Shown here: positions 57,117 through 64,000 of the stretch, piece by piece | Layout of the letters: every line of letters starts with the position of its first letter | Numbering within the stretch: the stretch's first letter is position 1 | Notes under the pieces: model-generated | What the model was told of the DNA's origin: nothing | The model's input: only the letters and a program-made list of their open reading frames with translations | Database searches by the model: none | Program-made: the position numbers and the translations under genes | Origin: Paenibacillus alkaliterrae | Lineage (GTDB): Bacteria; Bacillota; Bacilli; Paenibacillales; Paenibacillaceae | Reading direction: 5' to 3' | Length of the DNA stretch: 64,000 bases | Assembly: GCF_021532375.1 (NCBI RefSeq) | Contig: NZ_JAKGAP010000026.1 | Coordinates: 1-64,000 of the forward strand

Positions 57117-58139
57117 TTAATGATTGTTGTCCTTAGTGCTCTTTTCCTCATCGGCAGGCGATCGCCTGTTTGCTGCTGTGCGTTTGCGGCGCCGCGAGAG
57201 CCAAATAGCCGGAACGGCAATTACGGCAAGCACGGCAAACACCGGCAAAGCCCCGGCTATGATTACGAGCAATAGCTTTAAGCCTTCCCATACAACCTTC
57301 GCGCTTCCTTCGATAGCGTCAGACATCCTTCCCCCTAAGTGAGGGTTCTCCGAAGAAGACAGTCTGACCGTTTGATCCGTTTGGTACATACGAAGCTCGA
57401 CGGTGGAGAAGGACACATTGCTGTCCAAGTATCGTATTCTGCCTTTTATCCGTTCAATATCCTCCTGAACCTCACCTAACTGCTGTGAAAACTTCAGCAA
57501 ATCGTCTGCCTTCACTGCTTTATCCATCATGGCAAGCAGCCTTTCCTCCACAAGCTCTCTCGCCTTCAGCCTCGATTCCAGGTCCACGTACTCCTCGGAA
57601 ACGTCCTTACCCCCGATATTGCGCTCGAAGTTTCGATGCTCGATCTGTTCCACCCGATCAATAAAAGACATAAATCCGGCTGCCGGCACCTTGATCGTGT
57701 AGCTCGAGCCTATCTCTCCGTCATGCCTCGTATCTTGAAATTGCAAAATATAACCGCCGCTTTGATGGATCGCATTGCGAAGCGTGGTCGCAGCAGATGC
57801 AAGCTCATCTACTTGCATACTTAAGGTTGCCGTATAAATTATTTTTTGATTAAAGCCATCGGCCCCGGCTGCGGTTTCAGAAGCAAAGCCGCCGCCAGCG
57901 ACCGAGTCCTCATCGCCTGAACCATCTGCAGCTTTGTCGGCATCAGCGGCAAGCGCTTCATTCGAGGCCGATGCCGAGTCGTTCGCAAAGCTACCATTTT
58001 CTTCTGCAGACCCAGCTTGACTTTCCCCGGCGGTCTTGGAATCAGCCATATTGCGATCGCTGGATGAGCAGCCGGCAAGCAGACCGATCACAATGATAAT
58101 GACAGCCCATAAATACAGCCCTTTTTTCTGTTTATACAA
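57117..58139 (-). CDS. DUF4349 lipoprotein
   Basis: The 340-residue protein has a signal with lipobox LLAGC (Cys about residue 24), a Ser/Ala/Asp-rich spacer (about 25-95), a DUF4349 domain (about 97-270) with a long coiled coil around residues 180-235, and a C-terminal membrane helix (about 285-320) followed by a basic tail. The two anchors suggest it spans from the cell surface to the membrane. Function unknown. The start is TTG after GGGGGGA. It is not usually part of the dcw cluster. Confidence 0.85.
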   Translation of the reverse strand: MYKQKKGLYLWAVIIIVIGLLAGCSSSDRNMADSKTAGESQAGSAEENGSFANDSASASNEALAADADKAADGSGDEDSVAGGGFASETAAGADGFNQKIIYTATLSMQVDELASAATTLRNAIHQSGGYILQFQDTRHDGEIGSSYTIKVPAAGFMSFIDRVEQIEHRNFERNIGGKDVSEEYVDLESRLKARELVEERLLAMMDKAVKADDLLKFSQQLGEVQEDIERIKGRIRYLDSNVSFSTVELRMYQTDQTVRLSSSENPHLGGRMSDAIEGSAKVVWEGLKLLLVIIAGALPVFAVLAVIAVPAIWLSRRRKRTAANRRSPADEEKSTKDNNH

Positions 58140-58197
58140 AAAAATCCCCCCTGCTATTTTTACCTTCAGACGTCAAATAGCAATAAAAGGTTACAAC

Positions 58198-58229
58198 AAA
58201 AGAAACCGCGATTGCTCGCGGTTTCTTTT
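58198..58229 (-). terminator. Terminator of ahcY
   Basis: AAAAGAAACCGCG (58198-58210) and CGCGGTTTCTTTT (58217-58229) form a 13-bp stem 18 bases after the ahcY stop. The T-run is part of the stem on each strand. Confidence 0.8.
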
Positions 58230-58247
58230 GGTGGCTGCCTCATGCCA

Positions 58248-59513
58248 TTATTCAGCTTCCTTCCAGCTGTCGAGGTATGCAATTTGCTCCTGCGTCAGTT
58301 TATCGATCCCGAAGCCAAGCGACTCCAGCTTCAATCTCGCTACCTGCTCATCAAGCTCGTAAGGCACGTTGACGACTTTATTGCCGATTGTCTCGTATTG
58401 CTCGTTCACGTATTTCAAAGCTACCGCTTGAAGAGCAAATGTCATATCCATAATTTCTGCGGGATGACCGTCGCCAGCCGCTAAATTAACCAACCGTCCT
58501 TCAGCGAGCAAATAAATGCTCCGTCCGTCTTTCAGCTTAAACTCCTCGATATTGCGGCGAACCGTGCGGACGCTCGATGACATTGCAGCGAGCTCCAGCT
58601 TATTCGCCTCTACGTCAAAGTGGCCCGCATTCGAAATAATGGCCCCGTGCTTCATAACCTCATAATGCTCGCCGCGAATGACGTCGCGATTACCCGTAAC
58701 CGTCACAAAGAACTCGCCGACCTTAGCCGCATCAATCATCGGCATGACGGCAAAGCCGTCCATATAAGCCTCAACCGCTTTGATCGCGTCGATTTCCGTA
58801 ACTACAACGTTTGCGCCAAGACCCTTCGCACGCATCGCTACGCCTTTACCGCACCAGCCATAGCCGACGACGACAACCGTTTTGCCCGCGACCATCAGGT
58901 TTGTCGTCCGGTTAATGCCGTCCCATACGGATTGGCCCGTTCCGTAACGATTATCGAATAAATGTTTGCAGTAAGCATCGTTAACGGCTACCATCGGAAA
59001 TTTTAGTGAACCTTCCTTCTCCATCGCCTTCAAACGAATGATGCCCGTCGTCGTTTCTTCCGCCCCGCCGCGCAGGTTTTCGCCTAGCTCCGGATGCTCC
59101 GAGTGCAAAATCGTTGCCAAATCGCCTCCGTCGTCGATAATGAGATCCGGCTTCCACTCCAGCGCTTTAATGTTAAGCTCTTTAAATTGCTGCGCGCTCG
59201 GATTGTATTTCGCGAATACGGTAATACCGTCCTCAACAAGCGCGGCGCAAACATCGTCTTGCGTCGACAGCGGGTTGCTTCCCGTAATCGTTACCTCCGC
59301 TCCGCCCGCTTTAACCACTTTAGCCAGATAAGCCGTTTTCGCTTCAAGATGAAGCGCAATCGTTACTTTAAGCCCTTTAAAGGGCTGTTCCTTCTCGAAT
59401 TGCTCACGGATCGTATTTAGCACAGGCATATGCGCCTGTACCCAATCAATCTTCAAACGACCTTCGGGCGCCAACGATAAATCGGCGATGATGCTTCTCT
59501 CCAGCGTGCTCAT
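58248..59513 (-). CDS. ahcY: Adenosylhomocysteinase
   Basis: The 421-residue NAD enzyme reversibly splits S-adenosylhomocysteine into adenosine and homocysteine. The NAD loop is VVVGYGWCGKGVA; substrate residues appear in DDGGDLATILH, PMVAVNDAYCKHLFDN and NAGHFDVE. The length lacks the ~40-residue insert of proteobacterial and eukaryotic enzymes. The ATG at 59513 is preferred because AGGAGG lies 11 bases before it. It is a single gene with its own terminator. Confidence 0.95.
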   Translation of the reverse strand: MSTLERSIIADLSLAPEGRLKIDWVQAHMPVLNTIREQFEKEQPFKGLKVTIALHLEAKTAYLAKVVKAGGAEVTITGSNPLSTQDDVCAALVEDGITVFAKYNPSAQQFKELNIKALEWKPDLIIDDGGDLATILHSEHPELGENLRGGAEETTTGIIRLKAMEKEGSLKFPMVAVNDAYCKHLFDNRYGTGQSVWDGINRTTNLMVAGKTVVVVGYGWCGKGVAMRAKGLGANVVVTEIDAIKAVEAYMDGFAVMPMIDAAKVGEFFVTVTGNRDVIRGEHYEVMKHGAIISNAGHFDVEANKLELAAMSSSVRTVRRNIEEFKLKDGRSIYLLAEGRLVNLAAGDGHPAEIMDMTFALQAVALKYVNEQYETIGNKVVNVPYELDEQVARLKLESLGFGIDKLTQEQIAYLDSWKEAE

Positions 59514-59563
59514 TTTTAAAATAACCTCCTCCAAAATAGTTGTATCTCATTCTCATGCTTGAC

Positions 59564-61204
59564 TTATAAATAAACGATCTCGTGTCCGCCCGTGCGGTGA
59601 TAAGGAGCCTCAAGCAGTTTCTCCAGCCAAATCAACTGATATCTGTTCCAATAGGCAGTCATGTTCAGAACCCGCTCCTGCGGCTTACCTTGCGGCTTAA
59701 TAGAAAGATGAATGCGATCAAGCTGGCGGATCGATGCCTCGAATTGCTTGTTAAAGGCGTCCACCGTCTTGGAGCCCATATAATTGATTTGTTCAACGAT
59801 TTTTTGCAGATTTGTGTCCCCCAGCTTGGACAGCGACGGCTGAACGCCCGCCGCCAGCTCCAGAAGCGGCTTATAGAGCGTCTCGAAGGATTGACGCGCC
59901 TCGGCGAATTGCCGTTCAATGGATAATCCGTCTTGCAGCTTCAACCATTTCCCCTTGCGCTCCTCGAAGCGCTCCATTACATCCTCGAAGGTGAGCTCAT
60001 ATTTATCCAAATGCTTGGCGACCGTTCCCTCTACCAGCGTATAAGACATACGCGGCACGACTATCGGCATTTCCATGCCGAGAATCCGGAACGCCTCTCC
60101 GGTTAAGGCCCAATACGCAATTTCACCTGGACCTAATACAGCGGCAAGGACAGGAAACAAATAATCCTGCATAAGCGGACGCGTAAGCACGTTATTACTC
60201 AACTGCTGCGGCTGTTCGTCAGCGATTTGCAGCAGCTCCGCCGCAGATAAGCTGATTTGGCCTTTGCGATCCTGAAATCCGCCATCCCGCTTGTGCAGCA
60301 GCGTTCGCTCATCGCCGCTTGCCGATTGAAACAGAAATAGATTGGCGCTGCCCGGCGTTACTTCCGCCTGCAAAGTATAACCAAGCTGCTTTATCCGCTC
60401 CGATGAAGCCGAATAGGCCTGTTCCAATTCGTCATTACGTTCAATCAATTGCCGGAACATCGGAGCTTCTAAGCCGCGAACGTCCCGATCGTCCGCATCG
60501 AGCAGTACCAAGCCCCGCTTACCGAATAAATGGCTCAAAAGCATAGCGAACATGTCGGACAAAGAATTTGCCTTCTGCGACATTGTTCGCAATTCATCCA
60601 GCAGCGCAGGCTTAAATTCAGAATGCGGCAACGCTAGCTCCAGATCGGCAAGGAGCTTCTCCCAATCCTCAAGCGATATCGCCGTACGGCTCACGGATGT
60701 GCGCGACCCCTCGGGACGGACGGACGCCAGCTTGCGCAGCTCCTGCTCAGCGGTGATTACAAATGCATGATTGGCTTCCTCCCAATCATGATCCTCGCCG
60801 GCGACCCAAAAGACCGGCACAACCTCTCTTCCAAGCTGCTCGCTCGCCGACTTCGCGGCAGCTATGATCGTTACAGCTTTATGTATAACGAGCAGAGGAC
60901 CGGTCCATAAGCCGGCCTGCTGTCCTCCAACGACTACGGGCGCACCTTCGGCAATCGCCGCAATCGAGGCGAAAACCTCAGGTGCAGCGCCTGCCTTCTC
61001 ATTATAAGCACGAAGCACGCCAGCTATCGCGGCGGCGTCCGCTCTAACATTGCCGCTTTCCTCCAAACGCTTCAACCGTCTATCCCAATCCTGCTCCGCC
61101 CCGGCATGGTAGCCATACAAAGCCTCGACCCGACTATCCGTCCGATGTATGTAAGCTTCAGTCAAAGGCTGAACGCCCGGCATTGAATATGTTTCAGTTC
61201 TCAT
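59564..61204 (-). CDS. bshC: Bacillithiol biosynthesis cysteine-adding enzyme BshC
   Basis: The 546-residue protein matches BshC (YllA), which adds cysteine to GlcN-malate in the last step of bacillithiol synthesis. Seen: GGQQAGLWTGPLLVIHKA and PVFWVAGEDHDWEEANHA, the conserved substrate site, and a coiled-coil region (about 440-500). Length is normal. It lies 50 bases upstream of ahcY but no shared promoter is evident. Confidence 0.94.
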   Translation of the reverse strand: MRTETYSMPGVQPLTEAYIHRTDSRVEALYGYHAGAEQDWDRRLKRLEESGNVRADAAAIAGVLRAYNEKAGAAPEVFASIAAIAEGAPVVVGGQQAGLWTGPLLVIHKAVTIIAAAKSASEQLGREVVPVFWVAGEDHDWEEANHAFVITAEQELRKLASVRPEGSRTSVSRTAISLEDWEKLLADLELALPHSEFKPALLDELRTMSQKANSLSDMFAMLLSHLFGKRGLVLLDADDRDVRGLEAPMFRQLIERNDELEQAYSASSERIKQLGYTLQAEVTPGSANLFLFQSASGDERTLLHKRDGGFQDRKGQISLSAAELLQIADEQPQQLSNNVLTRPLMQDYLFPVLAAVLGPGEIAYWALTGEAFRILGMEMPIVVPRMSYTLVEGTVAKHLDKYELTFEDVMERFEERKGKWLKLQDGLSIERQFAEARQSFETLYKPLLELAAGVQPSLSKLGDTNLQKIVEQINYMGSKTVDAFNKQFEASIRQLDRIHLSIKPQGKPQERVLNMTAYWNRYQLIWLEKLLEAPYHRTGGHEIVYL

Positions 61205-61304
61205 AGCGCAGCCTGTAACCTCCCGCTTGTAAGTCGCGTTAGCGACTTCGCTTCAAAAATCTTAACATCGTAATTGTACACAAAGGTTAAGCCGTCCGTC
61301 AAAG

Positions 61305-61331
61305 CAAAAACGCCTCTCTTGGAAGAGAGGC
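61305..61331 (-). terminator. Terminator downstream of the DUF3397 gene
   Basis: GCCTCTCTT (61312-61320) and AAGAGAGGC (61323-61331) form a stem; the minus strand continues GTTTTTGC. It lies 17 bases after the DUF3397 stop, ending the ketopantoate reductase/DUF3397 unit. Confidence 0.85.
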
Positions 61332-61347
61332 TTCTCATACGATTATA

Positions 61348-61749
61348 TTAGGCCGCACCGGTGAACAACATTTTACCAAATCCGATACACATAAACACGA
61401 CATAAAGTAAGCTCATCGTAAAAAAGCTAAGCCTCCAAACGGTCCGAAAAATCTTTTTGGCATCGATACTTCCGCGCGTTCGAAACTGCGCATTGCCCAG
61501 CAGCCCCGCTCCAAGAAGCATAAACAATAAAATACCGTAAAAGCCAAACTTGCTGCCAAACAGATTGTCGAACAACACGGCCACGCAGCCAATCAAAAAG
61601 GCAGTTGTAATATCCATTGCCAATCGGAACGCTTTCTTCCGGTCGCGGATAAAGGCTCCGTAGCCAAACAAGACGATGATGAAAGGAATGATTGGAATGA
61701 CCGCCAAATAAGCGTATAAATAGGTGATGCTTTCCCAGATCATCGCCAT
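61348..61749 (-). CDS. DUF3397 membrane protein
   Basis: The 133-residue protein has four hydrophobic helices (about 12-32, 40-60, 68-86, 108-128). It matches the DUF3397 family of Bacilli; function unknown. It follows the ketopantoate reductase gene after 6 bases, as in related genomes, so it is cotranscribed. Confidence 0.82.
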   Translation of the reverse strand: MAMIWESITYLYAYLAVIPIIPFIIVLFGYGAFIRDRKKAFRLAMDITTAFLIGCVAVLFDNLFGSKFGFYGILLFMLLGAGLLGNAQFRTRGSIDAKKIFRTVWRLSFFTMSLLYVVFMCIGFGKMLFTGAA

Positions 61750-61755
61750 CTTTCC

Positions 61756-62763
61756 TCACTCCCTCTTATCCGGCTTCGAATATAGTGCTTGTACTAGGAC
61801 GGTTATTGCTTTATTAAGCGGCGCCGATAAATGATTACTATCCGCTATCCGAACGATCTCTCCATTTATCGCATCGATTTCCGTTGCTCTGCCTGATCTC
61901 ACGTCGTTCAGCATCGATGAAACGTTGCCGCTGGTCTGCTTGCATACGTCAATGATCAACTGCCAGCCGTCAATCGTTAAAGTCATGCCCGCCGCCCGAA
62001 GCACCTGCTCCGTTTCGGTATGAAGCGCACGCATAAGCGCTTCCCGCAACGGATGATTGGGCAGCTCGCCGTTCGTTACGTCATACATGGCTGTCAAAGG
62101 GTTAATCACCGCGTTAATCAACAGCTTATTAAAAATACGATTCTCCATGTCATTCGACAGAAAGGAGGTAAATCCTGCCGATTCCAGCAAGGATACCAAC
62201 ATTTTTTGCAGATTTTCGAGGGTATCGTCTTGATTACGTTCATTTCCATTCCATTTCCCGAGCCACAGCTGTCCTTTTCCGGTATGCTGTACAGAACGGG
62301 CATCCAATCGTTTCGCCCCCTCGGTCGTCACGGCCGTAAAGAGCGCTGCGCTCGGCAGCCTGCTTTTTATCCGCTCCATATGGCCGATCCCATTCTGCAG
62401 GCAAACGATCGCCGTGCGCTCTTGCCCGCCGTATGCCGCCAGCTCCGCCAGCCTGAATAACAGCCGTTCATTCAAATCAGTCTGCTTCACGGTCAGCAAT
62501 ATAACCCGGAACGGGCTATTCTGACGGTCGGTCTCCGTCTCCCTTGCAGCCGCAGCTAATTCGATCCACATGCTCCCTGCAGGCACAAGCTGCTCGCTGC
62601 CGCCTGACGCCAGCAGTCGAATGCCTTCATCCCTAATCTTAGCGGCCTGCTCCTCGCTTCGCGTCCATACCGTGACCTTAGCTCCCGCTGACGCGAGACG
62701 CCCGCCAAATAACAGCCCGATTGCCCCGCCGCCAACCACATCAATATGCACATTATCCCCCAT
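61756..62763 (-). CDS. panE: 2-dehydropantoate 2-reductase (ketopantoate reductase)
   Basis: The 335-residue NADPH enzyme (ApbA/PanE family) has the N-terminal Rossmann motif VVGGGAIGLLFGG and catalytic Lys/Glu helix in KLLINAVINPLTA, with SSMLNDVRSGRATEIDAINGEIV near the C-terminus. It reduces ketopantoate for pantothenate and CoA synthesis. Synteny (gerR-like gene, panE-like, bshC, mraZ) matches Bacillus ylbO-ylbQ-yllA-yllB. YlbQ-type proteins can be paralogues with another substrate. Confidence 0.88.
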   Translation of the reverse strand: MGDNVHIDVVGGGAIGLLFGGRLASAGAKVTVWTRSEEQAAKIRDEGIRLLASGGSEQLVPAGSMWIELAAAARETETDRQNSPFRVILLTVKQTDLNERLLFRLAELAAYGGQERTAIVCLQNGIGHMERIKSRLPSAALFTAVTTEGAKRLDARSVQHTGKGQLWLGKWNGNERNQDDTLENLQKMLVSLLESAGFTSFLSNDMENRIFNKLLINAVINPLTAMYDVTNGELPNHPLREALMRALHTETEQVLRAAGMTLTIDGWQLIIDVCKQTSGNVSSMLNDVRSGRATEIDAINGEIVRIADSNHLSAPLNKAITVLVQALYSKPDKRE

Positions 62764-62881
62764 TCGGTCACAAGTCCCCTTTCCAGTTCATCTGCTCCGG
62801 ACCAAATAGACTCTAGTTACCATAGTGTTCCGCTACATTATAGAGACCATCGTATCAAATCTTCTCAAAATAAAGCAACAT

Positions 62882-62914
62882 AAAGAGAGGCATGCCTGCT
62901 GGCATGCCTCTCTC
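62882..62914 (-). terminator. Terminator of the GerR-like gene
   Basis: GAGAGGCATGCC (62885-62896) and GGCATGCCTCTC (62901-62912) form a perfect 12-bp stem 20 bases after the stop of the regulator gene. On the minus strand a short T-run (complement of 62882-62884) follows. Confidence 0.82.
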
Positions 62915-62931
62915 AATTCTTCTTTAAAAAC

Positions 62932-63582
62932 CTATTCAATACGTTCTAAATTGCCGTTCGCATCCATCTTGAATCTCGGCTTTACTTCTTCATCGTTCGT
63001 CAGAACCGTCAGCCTTCTGGCGCGATCCATAATTTGAATCAACGTCTTGTAATCATCGTTGACCGCGCGATAATCCGTCTGAACATTATTGACTTCTTTG
63101 GACAATCTCTCATTCTGATCGCGCAATCGATATAGCTCTTCCTCTTTGTCTTTCATGTCCTTCTCATACATTTTGATTTGACGCGTCAAATCCTGATAGG
63201 TCGACTTCCAACCGCGAAGAAAACGAATAACAGCATCGATCGACAGCCCTTCCTCGAGTGAACTGCTATCCTGTTTAAAAGCACGTTCATCCGATTCAAA
63301 AACGGATAAAGATGAAACATGCGGCGTTGCGACAATCGTTTGTTTTTTCAAATAATTACGTTTCTGGCGCTGCTGCTTTGCGATTTGAATAGCATCCTCA
63401 TACCGCTTGCGGACACAGCTGTTCCAGCGGAAACCGCATGCTGCGGACGTGCGTCCGATTCGTTCCCCTACTTCTTCGAATGCGGCAAGCTGTGTACTTC
63501 CTTCGCGAATATGGCGTAGTGTAACCTCGGCGAGCATAAGATCGTCGTCCGGACTCCACGCATCTTGTCTAACTGCTGTCAT
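62932..63582 (-). CDS. gerR: RsfA/GerR-family sporulation transcription factor
   Basis: The 216-residue protein has an N-terminal Myb/SANT-like helix-turn-helix (begins RQDAWSPDDDLMLAEVTL, then GRTSAACGFRWNSCVRK) and a C-terminal coiled coil (about 130-190). This is the RsfA/YlbO family; by synteny with panE-bshC-mraZ it corresponds to YlbO/GerR, a mother-cell repressor/activator in the sigma-E regulon of Bacillus. The ATG at 63582 is chosen because AGGAGG lies 10 bases upstream; the longer reading from 63768 is unsupported. Confidence 0.85.
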   Translation of the reverse strand: MTAVRQDAWSPDDDLMLAEVTLRHIREGSTQLAAFEEVGERIGRTSAACGFRWNSCVRKRYEDAIQIAKQQRQKRNYLKKQTIVATPHVSSLSVFESDERAFKQDSSSLEEGLSIDAVIRFLRGWKSTYQDLTRQIKMYEKDMKDKEEELYRLRDQNERLSKEVNNVQTDYRAVNDDYKTLIQIMDRARRLTVLTNDEEVKPRFKMDANGNLERIE

Positions 63583-63777
63583 GCAACGAAAACCTCCTAA
63601 CGTAAAGGCGCTTACTTTATCTCTATGCCCTTGGTAGAGTTCATAGAATCTATTGGATACTAAATTGTATAACCATTTTTTCGCGCGCTCATACATGTTA
63701 GCGGTTATATTTGAACAAACTGAATGCAGGCATGCTGAAACGATCAAAAAAGTTTGCGATTTCGTCACGGTTGCAGG

Positions 63778-63806
63778 TTTACACTTATTTCTCCAAACGT
63801 TATAAT
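63778..63806 (+). promoter_or_regulatory. Sigma-A promoter of the DUF2626 gene
   Basis: TTTACA (63778-63783) and TATAAT (63801-63806) with a 17-base spacer precede the plus-strand gene by 42 bases. Confidence 0.8.
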
Positions 63807-63848
63807 GATCATTAGAAAATCGGGTCGCAGCGAGAGGGGGATGTTAAC

Positions 63849-64000
63849 ATGGCACGTATGTATCGGGTACTTGGTTTTTGGTGTCTCGTAATCGGACTAA
63901 TGGCTTTTGCAGGCCATATGACGGAATTTGCGCTCTTGTTTTTCGCGCAGGCCGTTGCTTTCGTATTTCTGGGCTACCTGAATTTCTCCGAGAGAACTTA
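63849..64000 (+). CDS. DUF2626 protein, start only (runs off the window)
   Basis: The visible 50 codons begin MARMYRVLGFWCLV and include two hydrophobic segments (about 8-24 and 28-43). They match the start of the small DUF2626 family (YqgY-like, about 75-80 residues) of Bacilli, function unknown. GAGGGGG lies about 9 bases before ATG. The C-terminus is beyond base 64000. Confidence 0.82.
   Translation, partial: MARMYRVLGFWCLVIGLMAFAGHMTEFALLFFAQAVAFVFLGYLNFSERT

Overview
The window comes from a Gram-positive, endospore-forming bacterium of the Paenibacillaceae (Paenibacillus/Cohnella-like). The basis is the gene content and order: sigG, sigE and spoIIGA beside ftsZ and ftsA; a dcw cluster carrying spoVD and spoVE; murA inside the cluster; bacillithiol synthesis (bshC); LL-diaminopimelate aminotransferase; and GerR/RsfA, YteA and YmxH sporulation proteins. 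Genus assignment is inference. Nearly everything lies on the minus strand.

Positions 1-5700 are an AT-rich accessory segment ending at a tRNA-Leu gene. It holds a tyrosine recombinase that faces away from the tRNA and abuts a WG-repeat protein, a possible gene fragment, and a 949-residue protein joining a calcineurin-like phosphoesterase to a NACHT-type NTPase. The layout is that of an integrative island in the tRNA-Leu 3' end whose far end lies beyond base 1. The phosphoesterase-NACHT protein is the best candidate for a little-described (probably anti-phage) system.

Positions 5743-14141 hold three tRNA genes (Leu-UAA, a CAU tRNA that is probably Ile2, and initiator Met), a small orphan gene, a 2H phosphoesterase, and a five-gene minus-strand operon. 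In that operon a MacAB-like exporter (ATPase, HlyD-like adaptor lipoprotein, FtsX permease, second ATPase) is followed by a family 1 type solute-binding lipoprotein. The second ATPase carries a C-terminal AbrB-like extension.

Positions 14226-23296 are the pyrimidine operon pyrR-pyrB-pyrC-carA-carB-pyrF-pyrE, with a good sigma-A promoter and a PyrR-controlled attenuator. pyrP, pyrK and pyrD are missing. An 81-bp imperfect palindrome sits where pyrK-pyrD would be in Bacillus.

Positions 23370-38108 hold dapL, rluD-lspA, a YteA-like and a DUF5665 gene, a T-box-controlled eukaryotic-type ileS, divIVA and the ylm genes (ylmH, ylmG, sepF, ylmE, pgeF, ymxH), then sigG, sigE and spoIIGA. Candidate sporulation promoters precede sigG and spoIIGA.

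Positions 38109-57041 are the dcw cluster, transcribed mraZ-rsmH-ftsL-pbpB-spoVD-murE-murF-mraY-murD-spoVE-(murG missing)-murB-murA-divIB-ftsA-ftsZ. murG is reduced to a short remnant. Ten-bp repeats upstream of mraZ look like the MraZ operator. Positions 57064-64000 hold a DUF4349 lipoprotein, ahcY, bshC, a DUF3397 protein, a ketopantoate reductase, a GerR-like regulator and the start of a DUF2626 gene.
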